Made by a program: the position numbers and the translations under genes. This document shows, piece after piece, positions 24,273-32,491 of a DNA stretch of 48,201 nucleotides. The stretch comes from a virus, in the IMG/VR virus record IMGVR_UViG_3300039307_000397, positions 1 to 48,201 of that record; one strand, given 5' to 3'. Under the pieces are notes generated by a model. That model did not search any database and was not told the origin of the DNA. It saw nothing but the letters and a program-made list of their open reading frames with translations. The first letter of the stretch is position 1, and each line of letters starts with the position of its first letter.

Positions 24273-26108
24273 CTAATTACTTGTCGCAAAAGATGTATGG
24301 TAGGTTCGACCACTGTGAATCAAAATGTACGCTGGAGAGAATACCGGAATAAGGTCAGTGTCAAGCAAAGTTGCTGTTCCCGAACTAGGACCGTGGAATG
24401 TTGTCCCTGTAAACACGGCACTGTTGATGGAACCTTTTCCTCCTATAATTGATCCTCCACTGTATGTGGTGTCGATGTACATTCCAGTAAAACTGGCACC
24501 AAATGTTTTTGATCCAGAGAGTACATGCAGTGAATCGGAAATATTTCCACTGCCAATTTGGCCTCCAACAAAATTGATTTGGTTAAGTCCCCCTGTGCAA
24601 GACAATTGAACACCGCGAACAAATCTTGATTGCGAGAATGTAACACTTTGAGCGCACACGTCAACAACGCCGCTCGTCGAGAAAAGACGAGTCAATTCAA
24701 GATCGCCCCCGCCATTGTCACCAATCATAGTCACAGTGGAAGCGCTTATCGTCGCCGATGTCGACCCGCTGCCAGATATAGTCGATGCAATCTCAATTTG
24801 CGATGTGCTCAATCCTGTTGAAAGAACTGTTGCAAACGTGTCGTTAAGCGCATACAATGCGTCCGTCGATCCAGCGTAGATAATTACCCTATCGCCCGCT
24901 TGGAGTGTGTTGGGAACCGTAATAACAAGTGTTGTCCCGTCGCCGGAATAGGCAGTCGAGGCCAGTTTTGAATTATTGGAATCCGCACCGGTTAGTGAAA
25001 TATCCTCAAAAGCAGAATCGTTGTTATTTGTGTTTCTCCATAACAGTCCGTGACCGTACAGTCGGAGGTTTATATAACGATTGTGCTGTGATGGAGCCGT
25101 AAGATACGACGAAGAAATTGATGTGTCGAGCATCGAGGTAATATTCGGAAAATCTCCGGTATTTGTAATTTGCGAAATGTGCAAATTTAATAATTGCGAA
25201 TGAAGAACATTTGTATAGTTAATAAAAACACCGGAGCTTGCTGTCATTGGCACTAACTCCGTATATCCATAACCAGATCCTTCAATAATCGGTGGAACAG
25301 TGCATCCCACGATACTGCCGACGGGGCAAATGTTCCAGTTCTTTAAATAAAACAATCCAGGACCGATTTGTGCTATATATTGATGCGCAGCAGCAATAGA
25401 AGAAAGTCTTTCTAACGCTGGTTCATTATCAAAAGAACTATCATTAGCTTTAGTTCCGCAATCAGCGGAATAAAGAGTTCCGTATTCCACCTGACGAATC
25501 CATGTTCCCCCGCCAGATGCCGGGGCAAAGTTAATGCATCCATCCGGAGTAATTGTGTTTGTTGTATATTCGAAAATTCCGCCTCCTCCTTGACCATATC
25601 CATAATCCGCAACGATTGCTCTAACACCTGTAGTTGGAGTTGTCATTGCCACCAACGCGGCAACAGTTGGTGCAAGATTTGGGGCAATTATTGCACCAGT
25701 CATAGTACAGCCACTTAGCGTGCAATAAGAAGCGCCAGCTCCTTGCGGAAATATTCCTGTAATTGTTACTGGCGATGGATATACGTTAGGACTTGTTCCG
25801 CCACTAAGCACAACGTCGTATCCCGCCCCTGTTGTTGCATAAAACATCCAAGAAGCATTTGTATTGGCCGTAAATGGGTTTGACAATACCGTGCTTCCAG
25901 AATCTGAATAAATTGTTGCCAGTGTCGTTGTCCCAGTAAGATACACCGTTACAGTGCAAGAAGGAATTAATCCTTGCTGATAGTTTGTAGAAGACAAACC
26001 CGACACTGTAGCTTGAGCTGCGCCAAGATTGCAGTAGCCGCTTAATGCTGCTGTCTGTGCGTACAGCGACGTTGTTAAAATAAAAATCGCGAATACTGTC
26101 TTTTTCAT
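24273..26108 (-). CDS. tail spike-like beta-helix protein with N-terminal signal peptide
   Basis: A 611-residue protein. Residues 1-18 (MKKTVFAIFILTTSLYAQ) are a clear Sec signal peptide; GAGGAAT before the ATG confirms this start. Residues about 45-125 form a small beta domain with FTANTNASWMFYATTGAGYD, common as the N-terminal module of tail proteins in soil-bacterial phages. Residues about 190-590 have the repeats of a right-handed parallel beta helix (pectate-lyase fold), as in spikes that cleave or bind host polysaccharide; no catalytic residues can be named. A signal peptide is odd for a spike, which should fold in the cytoplasm. It may be an exported polysaccharide lyase instead. Confidence 0.65.
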   Translation of the reverse strand: MKKTVFAIFILTTSLYAQTAALSGYCNLGAAQATVSGLSSTNYQQGLIPSCTVTVYLTGTTTLATIYSDSGSTVLSNPFTANTNASWMFYATTGAGYDVVLSGGTSPNVYPSPVTITGIFPQGAGASYCTLSGCTMTGAIIAPNLAPTVAALVAMTTPTTGVRAIVADYGYGQGGGGIFEYTTNTITPDGCINFAPASGGGTWIRQVEYGTLYSADCGTKANDSSFDNEPALERLSSIAAAHQYIAQIGPGLFYLKNWNICPVGSIVGCTVPPIIEGSGYGYTELVPMTASSGVFINYTNVLHSQLLNLHISQITNTGDFPNITSMLDTSISSSYLTAPSQHNRYINLRLYGHGLLWRNTNNNDSAFEDISLTGADSNNSKLASTAYSGDGTTLVITVPNTLQAGDRVIIYAGSTDALYALNDTFATVLSTGLSTSQIEIASTISGSGSTSATISASTVTMIGDNGGGDLELTRLFSTSGVVDVCAQSVTFSQSRFVRGVQLSCTGGLNQINFVGGQIGSGNISDSLHVLSGSKTFGASFTGMYIDTTYSGGSIIGGKGSINSAVFTGTTFHGPSSGTATLLDTDLIPVFSPAYILIHSGRTYHTSFATSN

Positions 26109-26114
26109 AATTCC

Positions 26115-27647
26115 TCAATGAACTCTGCGCGCTGTGATGTTTCCGTAAGATGCCACTGTTCCTGCCGTAAAGGTTGCTTCCGCAACCAAGTACGCAGTGG
26201 ATGCTGATGCGCTGTTGATAATCTTGCGCGGAATGGTAACCGTAGCCTTGAAGGAAGTTGTGGTGATGGCCAACGGTGTCGCATAAAAAACTTCTGTTCC
26301 ATCTGTAGGAAGTGTGGCTGTTGTGGTGTTGATGCCACCTTCCCAGACAGCCGAAGCAGCAACCGTGGCAGATGTGGCTACAAATGTAATCTCGCCCATC
26401 ACGTCCCAATCACCTGCGGTAAGCGCAATCGATGTAACGTTGGCTGGTGTTGCCGTGGTCAGGGAGACTGCTGAACCAGATACAATCAAGGACGAAAGCG
26501 GTTGCCCGATGTAGCCTGCAGCCGCAGCAACTCCGTCAATCTCTCCAAAAATATTGACTTTGCTTCCGCTGGTGGAGTTGCCAATTGCCACCGTCTTTGC
26601 ATTCGCACTTGTGCCGATATTTACTGTGCCAGTCGTGCCAGAATCAAATGTTGCAGCACCAGTCGTGCCAGATTTAACTGTCACTGCAATTGCCGTTGGA
26701 GCCGACATGCCAAGGCCATTTGGCGTAAGCAGATTTGATCCCGTCAGCGATGCGATCAAAGATCCGTTGTCAATGTAGGTATACGCCGTCCCGCAAGTAA
26801 CAATTCCTGCAGAAACACCCGTAATAAGATTGGCTGTAGTTGCGCTGGTCGCGCTTGATCCAGACAAATTAATATTTGCCTGAAGATTATTGTTTGTTGC
26901 GATAAATCCACGAATCACAGCCAAGCCACCATTGCTCATATCGACATTGGTGTATGCGCCCGTGGCAAGCGACTGACAATCGATGATCGTCAAAACAGTC
27001 GCTGCCGTAGCTCCTGATGCCGTAGCAAATCTTGGCGTACCAACCACGTTTGTAAAAACAGGTGTTGCGCCAACGTTCAGGGTGACGAGACTATTGGCAA
27101 GAATTGACATTGAAAAAAAGTGTTCGTATCCCGACGTAAAAATTCCGCCCGCAATTGTCAACGATCCGCCAAGACGTTCTGATTCGACTGTTGAAGTCGC
27201 TGCATAGGTTAATGACCCTGTCGTTGTAGTATTTAGGTTGTAAATTTCGAATCCTGCATTGACTGTAATATTTCCAGTAATTGTCCACTGCGATTCGTTG
27301 CCGTAGATTGTCATGAAATAGGCAGGCAATGATGGATTACCTGTATAGGTATAACCAGCAGATGTCGGAGTGCAATAAATCACAAAGGGACCAGTGGCAT
27401 TTGCCGCACCCGCAAACAATTGTGTTAATGTCGTATACGGCAACAATGCCGTTCCGTTTGGCGTATAGCTATCTGTGCGCGTTCCGTCCAGATAAAAAGA
27501 CGCCGTTGAACTACTCGGATATGCAAATGACGTAGTACCAGTCGCGGACTGATAGGGCTCGCCCCCAGTTGTTCCGCCCGCCAAACTCGTTGCAGTTGCT
27601 GAGGTCGTAGTAGCGCCATACACTCCAACTTCGGCTTGTCCGCTCAT
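26115..27647 (-). CDS. tail fibre-like beta-rich protein
   Basis: A 510-residue Thr/Ala/Gly-rich beta protein. The N-terminal 80 residues include TSFAYPSSSTASFYLDGTRT, the middle part (about residues 100-330) has repeats of a beta-helix type (ITGNITVNAGFEIYNLNTTT), and the C-terminal 150 residues, with TAGDWDVMGEITFVATSAT and EVFYATPLAITTTS, match a beta-sandwich often capping phage fibres. GAGGTAAG precedes the ATG. The stop stands six bases before the spike gene, so the two are cotranslated. Confidence 0.62.
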   Translation of the reverse strand: MSGQAEVGVYGATTTSATATSLAGGTTGGEPYQSATGTTSFAYPSSSTASFYLDGTRTDSYTPNGTALLPYTTLTQLFAGAANATGPFVIYCTPTSAGYTYTGNPSLPAYFMTIYGNESQWTITGNITVNAGFEIYNLNTTTTGSLTYAATSTVESERLGGSLTIAGGIFTSGYEHFFSMSILANSLVTLNVGATPVFTNVVGTPRFATASGATAATVLTIIDCQSLATGAYTNVDMSNGGLAVIRGFIATNNNLQANINLSGSSATSATTANLITGVSAGIVTCGTAYTYIDNGSLIASLTGSNLLTPNGLGMSAPTAIAVTVKSGTTGAATFDSGTTGTVNIGTSANAKTVAIGNSTSGSKVNIFGEIDGVAAAAGYIGQPLSSLIVSGSAVSLTTATPANVTSIALTAGDWDVMGEITFVATSATVAASAVWEGGINTTTATLPTDGTEVFYATPLAITTTSFKATVTIPRKIINSASASTAYLVAEATFTAGTVASYGNITARRVH

Positions 27648-27651
27648 AATC

Positions 27652-28029
27652 TTACCTCGTCAACAAAACAGTGATTGCTACTGCATTGGTCAATGTAACG
27701 ACTTGCACGCGCACAAATTTTGCCCAAAAAGATGGCAACTCGATTCGACCGACATTTGAAGAATTCAATCCATTAGTCAGCGTGGCGAGAGTAACGTAAT
27801 GCGTGTTGTCGTCTGTGTCTGCCGTTTGTACGTCAACTTCAAACGTTCCAGGAGCCGCGCCAAACGTAAACTCCAACGACATGCCCCACGGATAGTAAGC
27901 ACCGCGTTCGCGACGAAGCTGATAGGCAATGCTTGCCGTTCCGTTCGCCACAGTCTCGTTTTGAAATAAATACGCTTGGCGATTCTCGTAAAGAAGCTTG
28001 GCTTGTCCTGTTCCTGCGTAACCTGGCAT
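27652..28029 (-). CDS. small beta-rich virion protein, unknown
   Basis: A 125-residue protein with QNETVANGTASIAYQLRRER and LEFTFGAAPGTFEVDVQTAD, then WAKFVRVQVVTLTNAVAI: two beta sheets with a sandwich look. It could be a decoration or fibre-adaptor protein. The ATG at 28029 follows a GGGG run; the in-frame start at 28044 overlaps the upstream adaptor-like gene and is not preferred. It lies between the adaptor-like and fibre genes, a position often held by neck or collar proteins. Confidence 0.5.
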   Translation of the reverse strand: MPGYAGTGQAKLLYENRQAYLFQNETVANGTASIAYQLRRERGAYYPWGMSLEFTFGAAPGTFEVDVQTADTDDNTHYVTLATLTNGLNSSNVGRIELPSFWAKFVRVQVVTLTNAVAITVLLTR

Positions 28030-28031
28030 CG

Positions 28032-29042
28032 TTAGTCCCCCCATCCGCCGACGTTCAATTGGCCTTCCACTGTCGAGTACGGTTCGCCAAACGCCGATGG
28101 GAATCTCTGCATCTTGGTGAAGTACAAATCCACAAGGCTCTTGTCCATGACACGAATTGTCTTCAAGCGATCACTGTACTCAGCACGCGCAGCTTGCGTG
28201 AGAAACTGCCAGTTTGCGCCAGCACCACGCTCCATCTCGTCGCCTTTTTGCGACTCTTTCCAGAGATAAAGCATTTCGTAGGCACGCAACTTTACCAGTT
28301 CTTCCGTCAACGGAAATGGCAACGTATCGGAAGGACTGGTCAGCGCCGGCCAATTTGCTTGGTAGCCAAATGTGTACGGCAATTGCGAGATTGGATGTGG
28401 CCAAAGCTCATAAAGCATTTGGCCCAATGTTGCCGAACCTGTGCGAGTGTCTTGGGCATAAGGAACAACGTACAGAGGTTCGTCAAAATCTGTTCGTTCT
28501 GCGTCTTCATTTGCCAAATCGATCTGCGTCTTGCTCCACCAGTCCAGTTGGTTATTGTTGGTGGTATCGCGAATGTTGTACCAGCGTTTGAAACCGGCCG
28601 GAGCTGGATAGTAGGCCTGATAGGCCATGTAAGTTCCATTGGTCTGCGCAGGCTCCATCCACGGACGATCAATCGTCAGTACAACGGCAGAAGGATTCGT
28701 TGCGTTCAACGCAATGATGGAATAGAGCGAGTAGTAAGGAACACGGATTTGATACTGCGTGATCAGTGGTGGATTGGTAATCGTTGCCAGCCACGCGGCA
28801 GAAGCTGTTGCATTGCCTGTAATCGTGTTTGTGAAGGGAGTGACCGTGATTGTCCCTGGGCTAAGAAAAGTGGTCGTCGGCGATCCCAGCAGTGATGGCG
28901 TCAGCCAACCACCCGTCTGCAACTGAAACGACCACACGTTTTCATTTTGAATTGCGGCCAATGATTCATTGATCTTGGTTTTCACCAAGCCGAGGTTGCA
29001 ACCGGGAATCCCGAGCAACTCTTGAATCATGTTTTGGAACAT
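28032..29042 (-). CDS. head-tail adaptor-like protein (tentative)
   Basis: A 336-residue protein. Residues 1-50 are helical (MIQELLGIPGCNLGLVKTKI then NESLAAIQNENVW), followed by a beta-rich insert. The C-terminal half, with LTEELVKLRAYEMLYLWKES and EYSDRLKTIRVMDKSLVD, forms a helical bundle typical of adaptors that join portal and tail in short-tailed phages. AAGGAG stands 8 bases upstream. Order: major capsid, decoration-like proteins, this gene, then fibres, as expected of a neck protein. Confidence 0.55.
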   Translation of the reverse strand: MFQNMIQELLGIPGCNLGLVKTKINESLAAIQNENVWSFQLQTGGWLTPSLLGSPTTTFLSPGTITVTPFTNTITGNATASAAWLATITNPPLITQYQIRVPYYSLYSIIALNATNPSAVVLTIDRPWMEPAQTNGTYMAYQAYYPAPAGFKRWYNIRDTTNNNQLDWWSKTQIDLANEDAERTDFDEPLYVVPYAQDTRTGSATLGQMLYELWPHPISQLPYTFGYQANWPALTSPSDTLPFPLTEELVKLRAYEMLYLWKESQKGDEMERGAGANWQFLTQAARAEYSDRLKTIRVMDKSLVDLYFTKMQRFPSAFGEPYSTVEGQLNVGGWGD

Positions 29043-29066
29043 CGCCGCAGCTCCTTATTACTTGCT

Positions 29067-29174
29067 TTACTTCGATTGCCGACGTTTTCTTGCGCCTTTC
29101 TTCTTGCCCTTTTTCTTGCCGACGCTACGTTGATCGCTTTCCTCTCCTGCTAACTTTCCACATTGCTTGTTCAT
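29067..29174 (-). CDS. tiny Lys/Arg-rich protein
   Basis: A 35-residue protein that ends in VGKKKGKKKGARKRRQSK, a protamine-like tail with net charge well above +10. AAGGAG eight bases before the ATG supports translation. No leader element precedes this copy. It belongs to the set of tiny basic proteins spread through the late region; binding to nucleic acid is a guess from charge. Confidence 0.55.
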   Translation of the reverse strand: MNKQCGKLAGEESDQRSVGKKKGKKKGARKRRQSK

Positions 29175-29254
29175 CGTATTCACTCCTTGCCAAAACGCCC
29201 CCTGCGAGTCGACCCCGCAAGAGGCGTTTGGTTTGTCTTCGGGAGAAGACCCTG

Positions 29255-29599
29255 TTAGAACTGTCCGACGAATGCGCCGAGCTGTACCGATTCTGCCGAG
29301 AGATTGATGGCTCCTGCTTCTGCTCCAGTAGAAGTAACAAACCAATGGAGTGCCCACGTTTGACGAGCGCCAGTTCCTGACGGACGCGGTTGAACCCAAT
29401 AGGTTCCGCTGACTGTTTGCACACCACCCGGAATTGCGTCGATGTAGTAGTTCGGTACCGCCAAAGTCACGACATCGCCAGTGGTAGAGTTGTACGACGT
29501 AGGTCCAGTACCACTTCCAACGAAGAGCGCACGCCGTCCAACAAATTCAGGGTAGAGCGCACCAGCATTAGCGCCTTTTCCGATTGCTGTGAGAATCAT
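29255..29599 (-). CDS. small virion protein, candidate decoration protein
   Basis: A 114-residue protein of beta character with GALYPEFVGRRALFVGSGTG, TYWVQPRPSGTGARQTWALH and a hydrophobic end. Its place just downstream of the 278-residue head protein and the major capsid gene suggests a capsid decoration or stabilising protein. AAGGAG precedes the ATG by six bases. No motif proves it. Confidence 0.5.
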   Translation of the reverse strand: MILTAIGKGANAGALYPEFVGRRALFVGSGTGPTSYNSTTGDVVTLAVPNYYIDAIPGGVQTVSGTYWVQPRPSGTGARQTWALHWFVTSTGAEAGAINLSAESVQLGAFVGQF

Positions 29600-29657
29600 G
29601 GTTACTCCTTGATGGCAATGTGCAGGAGCGAGCATCGCTGCCCGCTCCCAATCGCAA

Positions 29658-30494
29658 TTAGTCCTGAACCACCCCGGCTGCGTAACCGAGTTGAATCTTG
29701 AACGGCGTATTTACCAGTGGCGTGGTCAAAGGATCAATGACCTGGCCGATTGCATAAATACTGAATGTGGCGCTAGAAGCAGTCATCGTTCCATCAGCCG
29801 AAGAACTTTTGACAATGGCAAATTGGTTAACTGCCTGTGTCTGCGCGGCTGTAGTCAAAACGGTAGCCGTCCCCAGCTCCTGAACAAAGCCGTAGTTGCC
29901 AGGCGTAATCGAGTTGAGGAACACAACTGGACGCACGGCGTTTGGAGCAATGTCTGCACTTGTCACCAGATTCGGTGTAGTGTTCAACTGAGCCACCACC
30001 GTACCGGGCGTGCCACCAGTAACGAGTGTGAAAGTCGGAGCTGCCGTGTAACCGTAACCGCCCTGCAACACTGTCGCCGAAGTCACCGTCCCGGCCGATC
30101 CAACCACAACCTGAATCAACGCACCCGTTCCACCATTGCCAGCGTTGGCTGCAACGTTATAAGTTCCAGCCGTCTGGCCAGTGCCCACAGTGAGAATTAC
30201 CACCGACTGCATGTAAGTGCCAGCGCGCAAATAACCGACAGTGCCGGTTCTGACGTTGGCTGCAGTCGCGCCTGAGTCAACCTGCACAAAGCGGTAACGT
30301 CCCGCAAATAAAGTTCCATTGGTTGTGTACGACCCCTGCTTTGCTTCTTCGTTAGTCGCGTCGAAGTAATCGCCAAGATTCAGGCCACCGGCAGCAAAGG
30401 GCTGGCCGGTACGGAGGTCTGTTAAGGCAGTCGGCGAGGTGAAATTCCCGTTATTCCACGCTAACCACGTAGGTACAATAGGCTGAAAAGGCAT
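29658..30494 (-). CDS. head-associated beta-rich protein, candidate decoration/head fibre
   Basis: A 278-residue protein starting MPFQPIVPTWLAWNNGNFTS, rich in Thr, Gly, Ala and Val. The C-terminal part, with VNQFAIVKSSSADGTMTASS, resembles proteins found immediately downstream of phage major capsid genes. The Gly-rich middle, TAGTYNVAANAGNGGTGALI and VLQGGYGYTAAPTFT, contains the common Y-G-Y-T-A-A-P-T repeat module of virion appendages. AGGAGG precedes the ATG. It follows the major capsid gene by nine bases. Confidence 0.58.
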   Translation of the reverse strand: MPFQPIVPTWLAWNNGNFTSPTALTDLRTGQPFAAGGLNLGDYFDATNEEAKQGSYTTNGTLFAGRYRFVQVDSGATAANVRTGTVGYLRAGTYMQSVVILTVGTGQTAGTYNVAANAGNGGTGALIQVVVGSAGTVTSATVLQGGYGYTAAPTFTLVTGGTPGTVVAQLNTTPNLVTSADIAPNAVRPVVFLNSITPGNYGFVQELGTATVLTTAAQTQAVNQFAIVKSSSADGTMTASSATFSIYAIGQVIDPLTTPLVNTPFKIQLGYAAGVVQD

Positions 30495-30503
30495 TCCATC
30501 CTC

Positions 30504-31736
30504 CTATGCCGAGAATCCAAAAGCGTAGCTTGAATGACGCGGTTGCACGTTATACAGATTGATGCCCAACCGCATAAACAGAGCGTCGATACTCACGTTG
30601 TTCGGCATCGGAGCGCGACGAAGACCAAAGTTCCAGCCCTTCTTGTTGGTCGGCCGAATCTTGAAGCTTTCCGGCTCGAGGAAGTAAATCACTTCCGAAG
30701 GCTGAATCGTGGTAACTGAAGGCAAACCAGAACCAGTCGGCGAAACTGCAACGTTCGCGCCGTTCTTGGTAAACTGCGGAGTCGTGAACGCCACGGTTGT
30801 CGTGCTCGATCCAACGCCATCAGCAAGGTTCGTATTGCCAGCCGCACCATTGGCCGGAGCCAACTCAATGTAGTTCTGAGCCTGTGCAGAGGGGGCCAGC
30901 GGATCGGCGTAAATATCCACGCCGTTGAAATTCAAGCCGTCCCATTTAATATCGTGCCGTGTGTTTGAAATATCACGACGCTGCGCATCAAGAGCAACAG
31001 CAATGGCTCGGAATCCAAAAACGTTGGTAATGCCCAACGTCGGATTGCCGCCCGTCACCTTGCACTGCGACCACAACTGCATCAAAGCAGCAAAATCAAT
31101 CTGTCCTGTGCCGCCAGCGGACGTGCCAAGATAAAGCGGCGTCGAGTTCAGCGCAGTTCCGATATTTCCATTGCGCGCCTGACCACCGTAGTTCGTGTAA
31201 ATGTTGCCGTACACGGACGGATCAATACCGTTATTCAGCGCTTCATCAAGGCCGTTGATGGTCTTGATGCGGTTATCAGAAATCGTGGTGGCAGAGGCTT
31301 GGCCGTGACGGAACGAATCCATCTCCTGCATGGTATTCATGGTCATCACCATGGCTTCCATGTAGAGCTGGTATTCGTCGACAATCTTCGACGGACCGGA
31401 GTTAATCACGCCACCGGTGCCGGAACCGTCATCCATCTCCCAGTCATCCAGCGGATACCAGGTGGCATACGCCTTCGGCAGGAACTTGATGCCGGTGTTG
31501 ATCTGCTGGCGAGTCACAGTGACGGTCTGGCCGGGATTCACAGCAGCGCCCTGCGTGCGCCCGTAGAGAATACCTTCCATCATGCCAGCGCCGCCGAGGA
31601 ATTCATCCCACACGCCGGCTCGGCGGAGTTTCGCCTGGAAAGGAGTGTCCACGAAGAGGTTATTAAAAACTACATTCTTGCGGACGCTTTCGAGATTACT
31701 CGCATCTATCTCATTATAAAGGGGATCTGTTGGCAT
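30504..31736 (-). CDS. major capsid protein
   Basis: A 410-residue protein with the profile of a major capsid protein: KNVVFNNLFVDTPFQAKLR near the start, GQTVTVTRQQINTGIKFLPK, a long central segment with YMEAMVMTMNTMQEMDSFRH, and the typical end PNNVSIDALFMRLGINLYNV. It lies downstream of the scaffold gene and upstream of decoration-like genes, in the usual order. There is no recognisable ribosome site (GCTGAAACCATC before the ATG), which is odd for the most abundant virion protein. The upstream homing endonuclease gene ends 12 bases before, and its insertion may have changed the translation signal. Confidence 0.85.
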   Translation of the reverse strand: MPTDPLYNEIDASNLESVRKNVVFNNLFVDTPFQAKLRRAGVWDEFLGGAGMMEGILYGRTQGAAVNPGQTVTVTRQQINTGIKFLPKAYATWYPLDDWEMDDGSGTGGVINSGPSKIVDEYQLYMEAMVMTMNTMQEMDSFRHGQASATTISDNRIKTINGLDEALNNGIDPSVYGNIYTNYGGQARNGNIGTALNSTPLYLGTSAGGTGQIDFAALMQLWSQCKVTGGNPTLGITNVFGFRAIAVALDAQRRDISNTRHDIKWDGLNFNGVDIYADPLAPSAQAQNYIELAPANGAAGNTNLADGVGSSTTTVAFTTPQFTKNGANVAVSPTGSGLPSVTTIQPSEVIYFLEPESFKIRPTNKKGWNFGLRRAPMPNNVSIDALFMRLGINLYNVQPRHSSYAFGFSA

Positions 31737-31748
31737 GATGGTTTCAGC

Positions 31749-32369
31749 TTAGGCAATGGCTACGATCTTTTGTGCCGGTACCTGGCGCTGCTCCTTTCGA
31801 GTTTTTCTCCACTGCTGGGTTGCGATCCGACGTTTCTCCATCCACGCCGGATCTTGAGATTTCTGTTGGTAATAGGCATCACGGTACTTCGCACGTTTTG
31901 CAGCACTCTTGTTACGGCGTGCATCAGTGAAGCGTTGTACTGTCGCGCAAAAAATCTGATACCGGTCGGATGGACCATCTGCGTTGTTCAACACAAGCAA
32001 ATCGCTTGCATAGTCCAGAAAAGTTCTTACCGAGGTTGAATCAATCTGCGCTTTACGGCGCGCAGTAAGAAATGGGTAAATCGTTCCAAGAAAAGCTCTT
32101 GCTCTGTCACCGCAAATTGCCCAGCAATAGCACTGAAATCTGCGTTGATCTCCGACGTTGTAAAGCTTGATTCCACCGCCGAAAAAGTCTCGCAACCGAT
32201 AAAGCAACTCAGGGTCTTTTTGCGTAACTGTGACGGAGAAAGATTTTCCTTTCGTCCCGCTAGCAACGCAGCTTCCTTCGCCTTCATAAATTCCTGCAGC
32301 CCAAGCAACATCCAAGGCTGTTGGAGTCTTTGTGGCGTCGAGCCCCGGTTTGTCTTTGCAAACGATCAT
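31749..32369 (-). CDS. free-standing LAGLIDADG-type homing endonuclease
   Basis: A 206-residue protein. AAGIYEGEGSCVASGTKG near residues 24-41 is a single LAGLIDADG motif, and KSFSVTVTQKDPELLYRLRD then FFGGGIKLY is the usual beta-sheet and helix region. Single-motif proteins act as dimers. The long basic C-terminal helix (about residues 130-190) probably contacts DNA. It stands between scaffold and major capsid genes, a known site for such selfish genes. AAGGGA precedes the ATG at 32369; a GTG or ATG at 32399 would lie inside RNA element 5. The stop is 12 bases before the capsid start. Confidence 0.8.
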   Translation of the reverse strand: MIVCKDKPGLDATKTPTALDVAWAAGIYEGEGSCVASGTKGKSFSVTVTQKDPELLYRLRDFFGGGIKLYNVGDQRRFQCYCWAICGDRARAFLGTIYPFLTARRKAQIDSTSVRTFLDYASDLLVLNNADGPSDRYQIFCATVQRFTDARRNKSAAKRAKYRDAYYQQKSQDPAWMEKRRIATQQWRKTRKEQRQVPAQKIVAIA

Positions 32370-32394
32370 GTAATTCCCTTCTTCTCCCGAAAAT

Positions 32395-32460
32395 AGCAAT
32401 GGCCCAAGCCATTGCTAGGCTTGAGCCATTGCTTGTTCCCTTGCGGGGGGCATGCGTCTC
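32395..32460 (-). ncRNA. repeated leader RNA element, copy 5
   Basis: Minus strand: GAGACGCATGCC box, hairpin CCC/GGG around CGCAA, GAACAAGCAATGGCTCAAG block, then AGCAATGGCTCAAG paired with CTTGGGCCATTGCT and a TATTTT tail. Here the 3' half differs from other copies (CCTAGC in place of GACCAG) and the stem has changed on both sides, keeping the pairing. The peptide frame is only MAQA. The element precedes the homing endonuclease gene rather than a basic-protein gene. Confidence 0.75.
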
Positions 32461-32491
32461 GACTAATCTTCACAACACACAACTGCAAAAA

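Noticed and set aside
25804-26409. A minus-strand 201-residue frame overlapping the spike and fibre genes.
   Set aside because: His/Arg/Cys-rich translation in a shifted frame that crosses two good genes; no start signal.
27933-28895. A 320-residue plus-strand frame opposite the adaptor-like gene.
   Set aside because: Same reasons: antisense, Arg/Cys-rich, no motif and no start signal.
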